From: Epichloe hybrida
Lineage: Eukaryota > Ascomycota > Sordariomycetes > Hypocreales > Clavicipitaceae
Assembly (NCBI GenBank): GCA_019022495.1
Contig: JAFEKR010000007.1
Location: 2,418,001-2,482,000 of the forward strand
Direction of reading: 5' to 3'
DNA: 64,000 nt
Shown here: positions 11,280 to 22,524 of the stretch, piece by piece
Position numbering within the stretch: position 1 is the first letter of the stretch
Layout of the letters: the number at the start of each line of letters is the position of its first letter
The notes under the pieces: model-generated
The model's input: only the letters and a program-made list of their open reading frames with translations
The model's database searches: none
What the model was told of the DNA's origin: nothing
Translations under genes and position numbers: made by a program

Positions 11280-11811
11280 ATTGGTGTACACGCGCAACCC
11301 CTCATATATCCCGACTACTTCATGGTCGTTCTCTTTTGTCTTTTGAGGGCATGGGCACTGCAAAAGGCGTGGAGGCTTTGGAAACCACTGGCACGGTTGT
11401 CTACTTGGCTGGCTGGTCACGTCATTTTGGTATGACAGGTATATCTCGTATTTTTTTTGGGCTACATTATGCAACGGTTTACTGGGAACCATGTTGGCAG
11501 GCGTTTTGGGTAATTGCGGTTGGCTTCCTCTTTGTACAATGAATCGCACGTAAGCCGTGCTGCATTAAATGTTCGATGGATGGATGATTTAAGGGCTTCC
11601 AAGCAGGAAACTAGTACATGAAAGCGCGCAAGGAATTTGGAATTGACCCTCTCTGTGAAGCCTGTATTCGTCAATGGGTGGGTACTTCGAGCAGTGTGTT
11701 AACAATATATCATCGTAAATGCCTTGACATCAAACAGACATGCCTCGGCAGCCCGTAGTGACTGATTGATTGTTCGAGAGCTCTCAGTCACCTGCCGCAG
11801 AACCTTCTTAA
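11280..11811. other. Convergent spacer RNR2 / SRP21
   Basis: About 530 bp between two stop codons, holding both 3' UTRs. No gene was seen; a short open frame around 11336-11542 has no recognisable features. Confidence 0.6.
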
Positions 11812-12478
11812 TCATTTCCTGCCCTTCTTCTTCTTCTTGCCCCCTCCTGGTTGTGCCTGTTGTCCTTGCTGTACCGGCGTGGCAACACCACTACCCTGCT
11901 TATCCCCATCGGCGCCTTCCACTGTGCTGACAGGGACAGGCGCATCAGGCATGGCTTCCTCCGGGGGCTCGGCAGGCAAGCCTGCCATACATCGGCCAAG
12001 GCGACCCAGCGCTGATTGCATGAGACGAGTAACTTCCGCGGCTTTGGTTGTGCGATACTTGAGATTTACGCCGCTCACAGGGTCGTATGTCGTAATGACG
12101 AGACTGCCGCGCGGGGGTTTCGATGTTCCAGCAGTTTCAGTAGTTTTAACATCGCCAGTCGTATCTCTTGAGGTTTTCCGTGATGGGACAGGTTTAATGG
12201 AATATCTCGTCGTGATACGAGTCTGTGTTTCAATAAAAGTTCGAAGGTGGGATCGTTAGCATGAGTTTTTTTTTTTTCCCTCCTCTTGGCGAGCTATTCC
12301 CTCGGCATCCCTCGGCATTCCTCGCTGGGAACTTGCAGACGGGACTTTTTGTGTGAATGATGTCCAGGTCTATGGGCCTCGTATTGCAATTTCGGTGTCG
12401 ACTTACGGTGCTTGGTCTGGCTTCGAGGAGGAGCGTCGATTGCTCGAGCCATTCTTGACTCGACTTGAAACAAGGCAT
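11812..12478 (-). CDS. SRP21: Signal recognition particle subunit SRP9/SRP21
   Basis: Two exons: 12478-12407 and 12222-11812, 160 aa. The first exon gives MPCFKSSQEWLEQSTLLLEA then RPST, ending at a GTAAGT donor. The second starts TRITTRYSIKPVPSRK after a CAG acceptor and continues to a block SLVITTYDPVSGVNLKYRTT then KAAEVTRLMQSALGRLGRCM. This is the SRP9-21 fold: an N-terminal helix, then strands with the conserved TYDPVSG/KYRTTKAAEV element. The C-terminus is basic (GGGKKKKKGRK), as in fungal SRP21. With SRP14 this subunit binds the Alu domain of SRP RNA and slows translation during ER targeting of secretory proteins. The family link rests on the pattern of residues; SRP9 and SRP21 are the animal and yeast names for the same subunit. 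Confidence 0.85.
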
Positions 12479-13171
12479 TGCTATTGCTGCTGGCTGCTGA
12501 GTCGTCGACTTGCCTGACTGCTGTGCAATTTTGTTCTCCGCTTTGTTTCGGGTTTCGGGTGGTGACCTCGGTAATGCAGTTTTGGCGCAGTCGAGGGCGA
12601 TGTGTAGGCGCGTATGAATAGGCAAGGCGGTTAAGGATAGTTGTTGATGGTCTACGGAGTAGATGATGTGGGATGTGGGATCAAATTTGGTGGGGCAGCT
12701 GCTGAGGGGTGGATGGATGACTAGAGCTTCTTTCGGTGCAAGACATCCTGGCTACCCTGCACGATGATGCATTTTCTCCATGTCGATTTGTGCTGGCTTG
12801 AGAGGAGGTTGGCGCCTGCGAAAGCAATCATCTTTGAAGTAGTTGTTCAAATGAGTTGCCACTATGATTCCGCTGTAAGCTATCAGTCTTAACATTATCT
12901 ATACGAATGCGGCTCTTACTCTGCAAAGATTCGGGCAATGGCCAAGTATTATCTATCCATCACTGGGCAGAGACGCATGGTAGACATTGAATTCGACTGT
13001 CTAAGATAGTTTGAAACCGCACCACCCAAACCCAAACCAATAGAATACACCCAGTCGGAAATGCAGTAAATGGTCATGATTGTTGGAAATCCCAAAGCCT
13101 TGTTGTTGTTGTTGTCGTCATAAGGAGAAGAGGTACCCTGGTCCGCTTCCACATAAACTTGAGCGCGACAC
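12479..13171. other. Intergenic region upstream of SRP21
   Basis: About 690 bp between the SRP21 start and the Swd2 stop. It should hold the SRP21 promoter and the Swd2 3' UTR. A CTACGGAGTAGATG motif lies at about 12652-12665. A GTTGTTGTTGTTG run at about 13100-13112 sits just downstream of the Swd2 stop codon. No supported gene. Confidence 0.5.
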
Positions 13172-14458
13172 TCAATTATGTGGATCAGGAAGCCAGAACA
13201 ACAGGTCCTGGTCTGCCGTTGCAAAGAAGTTAAACCTGGGATTGAAAGCAACCACAGCTGTTTCTCTCTTGTCCTGAAGTGTCGACATGGGCTCCAGAAT
13301 CTTATTGCCAGGTATTGGCGAGAGTGAATCCCAAACAAACACGTCCTGCTTCGAGCCACTAATGATGAACCGACCGTCGGGTGCAAAGCAACAATCCCCG
13401 CTGCTGTCAAGATTCGACGAGCTTGTTGCCACATTGCCATTGCTCGTCGGAGACGTATCGCCAGGAGCCTGCCGCCTCGTGCCGCCCGTTGGTTTGTGAA
13501 GATAGGCCTTGAGCGTGCCCTCAAATGCATCTAGCAAGAAGTGACCGTTACCACTGGTACCGACAAGAAGTGACTTGCCATCATTGGAGAATTCAAGCTT
13601 TGTCCAGCCCTTGACTAGATTCCGTTGGTCGACCTGATAGCACTGCTCTACCACATCAACCGTTGCGAAAGGTGCCTTGTCAAAACTTCGAACATCGTAA
13701 AGCAGGATACTTCCGCTGCTGGGACAGGCTACGGCAAATACCATGCCCGAGGGATCATACGCGGCGAAATACGGCGATCTAAGAAACAGCTGGCCCTGCC
13801 AATGCCTTGACTGCGTATCCCATAGCCGCACCGTATTATCCTGAGAACATGATATGAAATTATCGCTCCCAGGGTGAACTGCAATGCTGGTCACGTTGCC
13901 CTCGTGGCCTTCAAAGTATCGGATGAATGAATTGTCATGAGTCGCAAGGTAGCGAATGGCATCTGCGAGACGATGACAGACCAGAGTTAGCGCCAGGACT
14001 TGTCGGCCAAGGTAGGGGCTTTCTCACTATTTTGTTTTGTACTGGCGTATATTATACTCGAATTGGTATGTGTAAATTTTGCCAATTTTACGCCATATTT
14101 TTTGCTCAAGAGGCTCTTCTCGTGGCGACCTTCTTTTACGTTATAGATCTGTATTGTTTCATCGCTCGCAGACGTCATAAGTAGCTCGCCTTCGTCATCG
14201 TAGTCAATGGATAGGACATGAGGCGTGTTGCGACCATCCCTAAGGTCTTCACGTCGAAGAAGCTACCGACGGGTTAGGTTGGACCATGCGGACTCTGGAA
14301 ACAGTCGACTGCATACATACCTTGGCTGGTTTGAAACTGGAGATGACATCAGTCAAGTTGGATACAGAGGGCATGCCACCCAATGTCCTCTGAATATTCA
14401 GTGCGCCATTACTAGATGCGCCTCCGAGACGATCGAGGTCCATCGGGTTAGAGGACAT
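13172..14458 (-). CDS. SWD2: WD40 protein Swd2 (COMPASS / cleavage-polyadenylation subunit)
   Basis: Three exons: 14458-14321, 14262-14028 and 13962-13172, 387 aa. The frame begins MSSNPMDLDRLGGASSNGAL. WD repeats are visible: SIDYDDEGELLMTSASDETI then QIYNVKEGR; FIRYFEGHEGNVTSIAVHPG then SDNFISCSQDNTVRLWDTQS; a fifth or sixth blade GDCCFAPDGRFIISGSKQDV then FVWDS; and a final blade VVAFNPRFNFFATADQDLLF then W. The repeat order and the ASDETIQIYN and STKQNNAIRYLATHDNSFIR blocks fit Swd2/WDR82. In yeasts Swd2 is shared by the Set1 H3K4 methyltransferase complex and the APT module of the cleavage and polyadenylation factor, in the nucleus. An insertion of Ser/Asn/Pro-rich sequence (PTGGTRRQAPGDTSPTSNGN) separates two late blades, which is common in filamentous fungi. 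Divergent from the carrier gene. Confidence 0.87.
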
Positions 14459-15202
14459 GTCGCCGAAAACGCCAGAAGCTAGCTGTAGTTATCGAGATAG
14501 TTCAGATGATGTAGAAATAAATTGAAGCTATCTTGCGTGTTCTGGAGACGTATCGCATTTGCGATTGGCGGCTGGGGTTTCAACTCGGAGAAGATGGTGA
14601 CTCGCTTTCGTTGTCAATGCTGCACAGAGACGCTTGAAGGATCTTCCCTGCCCAGGTCTCACGTCACGTCGATTTCTTTCGTTTCGTTGTGTTTGGTGAT
14701 CTGTGATGTGATGTCGGATTGACATGTTTGGGACCTTGAAGAAGCGCGAATTGACCAGCAGAAGTTGAGAGCTTGCGTGGATCCGAAGCCGCAGTCGTAG
14801 CTGGAACCAGGCACTGCAATAATACCGCCAGCCCAGCCATACCCAATGCGTCAACCCGCCCCAGACCCGCCAGCTTGCCGATCAAGCAGTTGGATTTGTT
14901 AGGCCACACTGGAGCAGCCGACGTCGGCAAAGAGATTCGCGGTTTTGTCGATTGGGGACCAGTTCCGCATTCTGCATCCTGTCACTCACGAGTCGCGACT
15001 CGGTTCTTGCTTCCAGCTTGCTGAACCCATTGCGACGACATCACATCCAGCAACGGTGAACGAACGTACACCCCGTTTCGTCGATCGAATCCTGCCACGT
15101 GCCCGACAGGCTTTCCGACTGCGTGCCGTCGGAATCGAGCCTCGACGGCCCGCCAGCTCTCTGGTATCGCAGGCTACTCAGTTCCCTGGAACCCTTCTTA
15201 CA
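14459..15202. other. Divergent promoter region Swd2 / mitochondrial carrier
   Basis: About 740 bp between divergent start codons. No supported gene. It should hold two promoters; nothing clearly recognisable as a control site was found. Confidence 0.5.
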
Positions 15203-16418
15203 ATGTCATCAACAATTGGGTAGGTCGTTTCTTGTTTGACTTGAAAGGGGTGGTTTGTTAGACTTCGGAAAGGGGTGGTTTGTTAGACCTCGATGATCTC
15301 ACATATCTACCGCGTCGTTTTAAAGACAGTCTTGACTGACATGTCTGCTAATTTCATAGAGCGTTCATTGCCGGTGGCATCGCAGCATGTGGTGCTGTGA
15401 CTGCGACACACCCTTTCGAAACGGTCAAGATTCGGTAAGTCCACTCGTCGCATCCAAGTTCACACTTCAGATATCAGATACGAAGCTTGCAACATCCTTG
15501 CTGACCCCGGTTGGCTTTATGAAGAATGCAGTTGCAAGGAGAACTTCAATCGAAAGGCCATCAACCGCACCATTATCGCGGACCTCTGCATGGCGTAAGA
15601 GTGATTGTGAAGAATGAAGGCGTGCGAGGAATTTATCGCGGCTTGGGAACAGCCTACATCTACCAGATTCTTCTCAACGGCTGCCGGTTAGGCTTTTACG
15701 ATCCGATGCGCAAAGGATTGGCGACATTATTACTGAAAAATGAAAAAGCACAGAACCTTGGAATCAACATGTTTTGTGGCGCTTTCTCCGGTGTACTCGG
15801 TGCTGCTGCTGGTAGTCCGTTTTTCCTCGTAAAGACTCGGTTACAGAGCTATTCGCCATTCCTGCCCGTCGGAACACAGCATCGGTACCGAAACGCTGTT
15901 GATGGCTTGTCGCAAATTTACCGCGCAGAGGGTGTAGGAGGTCTGTACCGCGGTATTGGCGCAGCCATGATCCGAACAGGTTTTGGCAGCTCCGTGCAAC
16001 TGCCCACGTACTTTTTCGCCAAGAGACGGCTGATGCGACATGCTGGCATGGAAGAAGGTCCGGCTTTGCATCTGAGCAGCAGTGCTGTTAGTGGCTTCGT
16101 CGTCTGCTGCTTCATGCATCCTCCTGGTAAGCCCCCGTGGTCACAAATGAAGTAAATCATTACTGACGCACAAGTATTCGTGTAGACACTATAATGTCCC
16201 GTCTTTACAACCAAAACGGAAACCTATACAAAGGTGTTTTTGACTGCTTGGGCAAGACGATTCGAACAGAAGGTTTCTTCGCCATATACAAAGGCTTTCT
16301 CCCCCACCTAGCTCGAATTCTGCCTCATACCATTTTGACCCTCTCGTTGGCAGAGCAAACCAGTAAGCTAGTTAGAAAGTTTGAGGGCCGGTTGCTTCCA
16401 ATGGTTGCCAAAGCATAG
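15203..16418 (+). CDS. OAC1: Mitochondrial carrier, oxaloacetate (Oac1-like)
   Basis: Four exons: 15203-15219, 15360-15434, 15525-16126 and 16186-16418, 308 aa. Exon 1 is only 17 nt (MSSTI plus part of Gly). Three SLC25 repeats are visible through their P-x-[DE]-x-x-[KR] signatures: HPFETVKIR in repeat 1, SPFFLVKTR in repeat 2 and HPPDTIMSR in repeat 3. Each is followed by a GIYRGLG / GLYRGIG / AIYKGFLP block. Repeat 2 has F in place of the usual acidic residue (PFFLVK), a feature of the Oac1/SLC25A34-35 branch. The family moves dicarboxylates and related anions across the inner mitochondrial membrane; yeast Oac1 exchanges oxaloacetate, sulphate, malonate and isopropylmalate. The Oac1 assignment is by resemblance; the carrier family itself is certain. 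Confidence 0.85.
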
Positions 16419-16820
16419 AACTAGCCAGCCATTTCGACCCATTTGCAATCGACGTATGCAGTTCAGTTCGGCGGGTAACAGGATATCCTCTTTTTTTTTT
16501 TTTTTTTTTTTTTAATTTGAAATTTAAATCAGACCTTGTTCCAGGGGAGGCGTGTATTTCTTTCCAAAAACACCGTGGGCATTCCATTGTAAGATGTTAG
16601 CTTAGAGAGGACATGGCCTGGCTATTTTTACACGCACATAGGGGCGCATCTAGACGGAGTTTTCTATTTCAGTCCTTGTAGACCACCCATCAACCTTTTA
16701 CACATGGCTTTGGCAGGAGAATAGATGGTGTGAAGTTGTTTCAATCCATTTACTTTGTCATGTGCCACCATCAGGCGGGCTGTCCCTGTCCCTACCACCC
16801 ACCACCGCCCATTGCTCTCT
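16419..16820. other. Convergent spacer carrier / Ncs2
   Basis: About 400 bp between stop codons. A poly-T run of about 24 bases sits at about 16491-16514, followed by an AT-rich stretch, probably within the carrier 3' UTR. No gene seen. Confidence 0.6.
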
Positions 16821-18073
16821 CTACCCATGAATCGTGCGCCTGCACCCATAACACAGCCCAGCGGTTTGCAAAGCCCGAGGCTCGTCCGGATCGTCACCGA
16901 GTTCACCTGCCCACCTTGAGTCCCCCTGCTCGTCCAACGTCATGCCACACATGTGACAGAACCCTCCACTTGTCGCCCGGTCCAGCTTCCCCGTGGTGCG
17001 AACAACATTGGCCACGATGCCAGAATATGGCCCTTCCACGGAATCGAAATACCGTTCCATGACTTCCGCTATGCTCAAATCCTTGTGAGACACAACACCG
17101 TGGACAGCTGTGTTGTCCTGCGGCATCAGCTCCTTCAACGAGGGAACGAGATCAAGGTAGGTTATGAGCTCATTCTTGAACACCTCTCTCAGGGGGTAAT
17201 ATATCGGCATTTGCACCTCTGAAGGCTGTTTCAACCCCGAAGGATATGTGCCAGAGTGATATTTGCAGACTGTGAAAGGCCCATCGTTGATTTGCCAGGG
17301 AACGGCAAACCCTCGTCCATTTGCAACTTCTGCCAAAGTGAGCGCGGCCAAAGCCGTCGTGCTGTGCCCCAGCAAGACAGCAGTATAGGATCGCTCCAAC
17401 GCAACATCCAATAGAAGATGCCGGATGAAAAGCCGCAGAATGTCTGCTTTGGATGTCATGGATGGTAGAGATTCGAAAAAATTCTTCAGCCGCTCAATCT
17501 CGTTGACCCCATCTTGGTCATCGGCTGTGGCCACGCCGAGAGCTGACCAGTCTATCGTTGTGACGTTCCAGATCCTGCTCAAATGAACACACTCGAAGGA
17601 CATGTTGGGGAACCGCTCTCGATACCTTGACAGTAGCTTCTGGGCAGGAGTATGAGTATCACTCTGGCCGGCTGCGCGTGAAAGGTCCGTGTCAACGTGT
17701 ACAATGAGGGGCTCGAATGCAGGAGAGGCCTTTGTTGAGGAGTGGAATCTGGCACTCTTGTCCAGAACATGGGTCATGGCCACGGAAGATGACCCGAACG
17801 AGAGACCGGCGAGGTATCGCCGTGGTCCTGGCCTTCCGGGAGCCCTTGTGTCTCGGGCAACAGCTCCTAAGCGACGTCCTCCTTTGGTTTCAACATAGTC
17901 GATGAAGCAATCTCTGTCGATGGTTTCAAAACGTTAAAAAAAAATTTTTGTTGATGCCACGGCACGGGGAGGGAAAACGAACGGCGAGGCCCTTACCGGC
18001 AAGTTGGATCATTTCGCAAATTATATGGCGCATCGACGTTTTTACAACGTCGACAAGAACTTGGATTCGCCAT
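16821..18073 (-). CDS. NCS2: Cytoplasmic tRNA 2-thiolation protein Ncs2/Ctu2
   Basis: Two exons: 18073-17997 and 17913-16821, 389 aa. The short first exon reads MANPSSCRRCKNVDAPYNLR then NDPTC, and joins to RDCFIDYVETKGGRRLG. This gives the paired Cys motif (CRRC then CxxC) found at the start of Ncs2. The core carries LAGLSFGSSSVAMTHVLD (P-loop-like region), and LRLFIRHLLLDVALERSYTA then VLLGHSTTALAALTLAEVA, as in Ncs2 proteins. The C-terminus has CHMCG and CYGCRRTIHG, further zinc-binding pairs. Ncs2 with Ncs6 and Urm1 places sulphur on U34 of Lys, Gln and Glu tRNAs in the cytosol, which supports accurate decoding and stress tolerance. It is convergent with the carrier gene. Confidence 0.9.
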
Positions 18074-19445
18074 TTGTAAGAAGAGCTGGATGATCGGACT
18101 AACAAGCCCGGAGATTTCACGCTATATGGAGGAAAATGAAAACGCCGACTTTGAAGTTGAATTTTCTTTTTTTTTTTTCAAGAAAAAAAAAGAAGAATAT
18201 GGATATAAATCGTTGTGATAAAGAAGGAACAAAGTCAGGGGTTTGAAGGGACGGTGCAAGTTGTCACAAACACGACAACACGCTTGTTGTTGAGTGAACA
18301 AAACCTCGATTTCTTGATGGAGAAATTTTGGTGGTCTCCGCCCAGTCAGAGCGCCGCAATTCCTATTTTTTTTTTTTTGGAGCAACTGTCAGCCCTCTGC
18401 CTACATAATAACTTGCTGGCAAGACAATCTCCCTTCACTTTCATAATAAACCACCTGCACGGAGGAGCAGGGCGTGTCAACTTGCTTGATCGAGAAATGA
18501 ATGAGGACATGAATCATGACAGCGCCGCGTAGGAAACCCGAGGCATGTCGTTTGCATCAATCTTGGGTCAGTTTCATCGGACAATTCACATGGTATGTAC
18601 ATACATACACTTTTTGGAGTGTTTCCCAGCGACGACGCCGGCGCGAGCACGACGTCAGACCAGTTGACAAGAGGTCGAGCGAAGTTCCAGAAGAATGAAT
18701 CATGCGCAGGCCTTTCCTATCAGTGCATCATGTGCCGAGCACTCGGTCAGTTCGTTTCAGTGTCCGTCAATGTCTTAAAACGCCTGGTGGCTGCAGCCTG
18801 CCTGCCTGCCACCCATCCACCCATCCACCCATCCCCTAATAGCCCCTTGTGCTCACCTCTGAGGAGGACGCACCACCACTGACCAGTGCTGCAGTGCACT
18901 ACCCACACTGAAACCACCCCCTCCTGCCACCTCCTCCTGCACAATAGCACCAGCCTAAACCCGTCTTTAATCCACTGCCCGCTGCCCGCTGCCCGCTGCC
19001 CACTGCCTTATCCCGCCACCAATAATTAGCCTCTGCGCCTCGCCAGCCTCATCATTCGAATGCTGCGCGCCGGTGCTCGACGCATACCTCGATATGGGAT
19101 AGCCACAAGCAGCTTCTAAAAAGGCAACGTGTACCTTTTTGTGTTTTGACTGACTACTGGCTGCACTCGCACTCAGCAGAGGAGTGTAGTGACTCTTTTT
19201 GTCTTGCGCCGCAATCTCAAAAACGCCTTACGGACTAAATAGATCTGCCTACAGCTCTAGCGCCTGCTGCTCCTCCGATCCTGTCCATGCGAAGTGCGAC
19301 CTTGCGTCTAATTGCACCGACTTGTTCGTCACGAGATACCTTGCGTGGATATATTTCTGGGCACAGCAGCTCACAAGAAGTTCCCTTTGATTGCCTATGC
19401 TTGGCAGCTCATAGCTTCTATTTCCGCCTCCCACGCATACCCGCC
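18074..19445. other. Divergent intergenic region Ncs2 / PH protein
   Basis: About 1.37 kb with low-complexity blocks: poly-A and poly-T at about 18167-18192, a poly-T run at about 18365-18379, CACCCATC repeats at about 18818-18836, and five near-copies of the 7-mer CTGCCCG at about 18974-19006. The stretch 19100-19445 is probably the leader of the PH-domain gene. No supported gene. Confidence 0.55.
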
Positions 19446-20771
19446 ATGGCAGCAGCCGCTCAAGCTATCGATGTGGTTCCACGGAAGAATACTGGCTACA
19501 ATCATGGAGGGGAAGGCGACACTCCCATGGCATCCTTGTCACGGAGTCGACCGAACTATGGGTCGTTGACCAATGTCAATGTGAACGGCTGTTTCGAGTC
19601 GGATCGTGTGATAAAGAGCGGCTATGTCGAAAAACGGACAAAAACAAAGGTTCGTAACGACCACCTTCAATAATATCATGAACGATTGAACGATGATCTT
19701 ACACTCTTTCAATACGCTAACTTCTACATCGTAGAAGTGGAAGACAGTATACCTCGTCATGCGGCCGAATACGCTCGCGATATACAAGAACGAGAAGGAG
19801 AAGAAACTTCGGCATCAGATATACCTGACTGATCTTACTGCCGTAACGTTCCTCAAGGATCCCAAGCACAAGCGCGACAATGTGTTTGGGCTCTTTTCGC
19901 CATCCCGCAACTTTCATCTTCAGGCACCAACAAAGCAAGATGCGCAGGAATGGATCGACTTGATAAGGAGATTCGCAAGAATTGAAGAGGGAGAGGAGGA
20001 GATGTTTCTTGCCAGCCCCCTGGCACGAAGTTTGTCTCCCGGGGGAATGATGACCCTCTCAACGAGCGGGTTTGCGGACACCCTGGAGAGCCGTGATGTA
20101 GATGGTGTGCTGTCAAGTTCACCAGAAACATACGGCCCACCAGAGCCACGCTTTGTAGGCGCCGCCAACCGACACAACTCGTCCATCCTTGATTCGTCGG
20201 GCATGTCTGGTAACGAGCTGCCATCTCAATCGGACTTTTCAGATACGGAGATCCAGAGACCAAAAGGTTTGTCTTGCCAACGCCTTTCCGAGACTAACAT
20301 TCGCCGCTCTCCAGTCCCCGTCAAGGCTAATCTTCTTGCTCAGTTATTGCGAACCGATCGGGTAGCCAAGTCAGCGTGCTCAACATTGCTGGCCAAAGTA
20401 ACAGCGGAACCGCAGAGCAAGATCCTGATCGAGTCATTTGGCAAGGATGGCTATGGCTGCTGCGGAGCAAAAGAGGCGTAAAGCAGTGGAAAGACATGTG
20501 GGGAGTCCTTCGTCCTCGAAATCTCATCTTGTACAAGAACGAATCCGAGTACACGGCTCAGTGGATCGTCCAACTCTCCGCTGTTGTCGACGTCGTCGAC
20601 ACCGATCCAGTCAGCAAGAGTAAAGAGAACTGCTTGCAAATCATCACCGAGGAGAAGAGCTTCCGCTTTTGTGCTCACGATGAGGAATCTCTTGTGCAGT
20701 TTATTGGGGCATTCAAGAGTCTTCTCGCCAAGCGACGAGGGCTCGAGGCTCGGGTCGTAACCACATCATGA
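19446..20771 (+). CDS. Tandem PH-domain protein (Opy1-like)
   Basis: Three exons: 19446-19649, 19735-20266 and 20344-20771, 387 aa. The start codon follows a CCGCC sequence that fits a fungal initiation context. PH domain 1 covers about residues 56-150 (SGYVEKRTKTKKWKTVYLVM through QEWIDLIRRF). PH domain 2 covers about 275-372 (WQGWLWLLRSKRGVKQWKDM then WGVLRPRNLILY), with the invariant tryptophan replaced by a Phe/Ile region (LVQFIGAFKSLL). The linker is Ser/Pro-rich. Two PH domains with little else recall yeast Opy1, which binds PI(4,5)P2 and regulates phosphoinositide kinase; the yeast equivalence is a guess. The second intron (20267-20343) is placed by phase: donor GTTTGT and acceptor CTCAG, with ACTAAC inside. 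Confidence 0.8.
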
Positions 20772-22524
20772 CCATGACTAGACCTGCATCGACACGCATT
20801 TGGAGAATTCCGGCTCAGTCGCAGCTATGAAGGGAGCATGGCACCCTCGTCGCCTCGGTTTTCTTTTTTTTTTTTTTTCCATCTTCACGAATCATGACAG
20901 CTTTTGTGTTCTCGCGACCGTTGTTCGGAGCCTTCATTTCGTTTTCTTGCCTTTTTGTTCAGTCGCCCTTTCCCGTGTGTATTTCTAAGTCAGCTCTGCG
21001 AGCATTTCAATACCACTACTGAGTGAAGCGACCTTGCAGTCACACGGTTCGTTCGCGAGCAGCTCAATGCTTCCATCACCACAAGCCATTTAATGGTAGG
21101 GTTCATTTGTGTATATCTAGATATCAGGCGAGGTTGGATGTGTTTAAATAGTCTTGAGCAAAGAAAACAAGAGTCTGGTCGGTCCGGAAAAGAGCAATAA
21201 GGATCGTTTTGCTCCAGACGTGTCACCTACCACAGTTTTGTGTCCTTGACAGCTCTGTGAAACACGCAAATTCTATATTATGGGGACATATTATTGATTA
21301 TCCATACTCCGTGCTCCGTACATGCTTTGACAAGCATGGCCCGTCCCGTCTGCGGCAAACGGGAAGGTGCGGGGAAGGCGGCGCCAACGCACGATGGCTC
21401 CAGCTCAGCATGCAGTGATACATCCCTGGGTAACCTCGCGCCGGCAACATCATCCTTATCATTGCGAGAGGCATTTAATAACGGCAGCAGCAGCACTGAA
21501 TCTCGCCCCATTGCGCAAACGCAAGAGGGACGCCCAGCCTCGGGAGCTGCGATGCGACATTCGGGAGGCCGAGCTTGCAAGTTGGGGAGCCGTCTGCATT
21601 CGTTCTGGAGCAGAGCAGAGCAGAGCAGAGCAGAGCAGAGCAGAGCAGAGCAGAGCAGAGCAGAGCAGAGCAGAGCAGAATAAACTCGGCGACCAAGATT
21701 ACCATCACGTCAACTCGTCTGGCGGGGTACTGGAGTACTTGGAGAACAATGGACGTGACTGGGCTCACCGGGCTGTTCGAGGACCGTACTATATTCGAAA
21801 TACATGTGAGATGGTAGGCCACAAAGAGATATGGGGTGGGCCCTTGACTGCGAGTAATTCGAAGTTCCAGTCTGGTCTTTATAGTATGTTGGGGAAGATG
21901 GTGCATGTTACTCAAGGCCCGTGGAGTATACCTCTCACGTTGATAGTAGAGACATTCAGGAAACAAGACACATGGTTGTCTTGTCATCAGCGTAGCGGCA
22001 CGAAATAATCAGGACGCGTAGCTCCGGCATTTCGTTGCTCTTTTAAGCAAGAAGGAAATGTCATTGGCAAATACAAATTCATGTACATATCCGCAAGGAA
22101 AATCATACCTCAAGAGGCATAAAGGAACTCACTTGAACCGAATCAATCATGTCCGTTACCTGAACCCCTCGCCATTCGTACCCTCCCATGCAGCCTGCAT
22201 TCCAAAACCCGTACATGTATCTCATTACTCCAAGGTCCAAAGCGACAAGAAAACAGGCAAGGGGGGATTTGCAAAGACAAAATGAAGAAGAAGAACCAGC
22301 GCCCTCAGAAGATTGGGAAATAAAAACAAAGAGATTATCAACATGGCATATCCCTGCCATGGTGATCCAGCCGCCGTCGGCTCCCATATTGTCATAATCG
22401 GATATAGGCACAAGTACATACGTTTCATGCCTTCTGCACCCCCTCTCAAGTCTTGACCGAACATTATTGCGTCGGACCGTGCTTATTCCATTCCACTGAT
22501 TTCTGCAGAGTGCTCATATTGACA
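20772..22524. other. Convergent intergenic region PH protein / Med2-like
   Basis: About 1.75 kb. Contains a poly-T tract at about 20863-20878, a CAGAG tandem array at 21611-21675 (listed separately), and a TACTCCG-type motif near 21304. Open frames that span the repeat have no recognisable domain and are produced by the repeat itself. No supported gene. Confidence 0.55.
21611..21675. repeat. Pentanucleotide microsatellite (CAGAG)13
   Basis: Thirteen perfect head-to-tail copies of CAGAG, flanked by the imperfect starts GGAG and CAGAA. A 5-bp unit gives stop-free frames on both strands (CTGCTCTG on the other), so the overlapping open frames are artefacts. Likely polymorphic between strains. 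Confidence 0.95.

Noticed and set aside
12949..13530. A 193-codon minus-strand frame overlapping the Swd2 3' end
   Set aside because: It lies in another frame than the WD40 coding sequence, and no splice path connects it.
21367..22008. A 213-codon plus-strand frame across the CAGAG repeat
   Set aside because: The frame is kept open by the 5-mer array, with no domain and no codon pattern; the minus strand is equally open over the same repeat.
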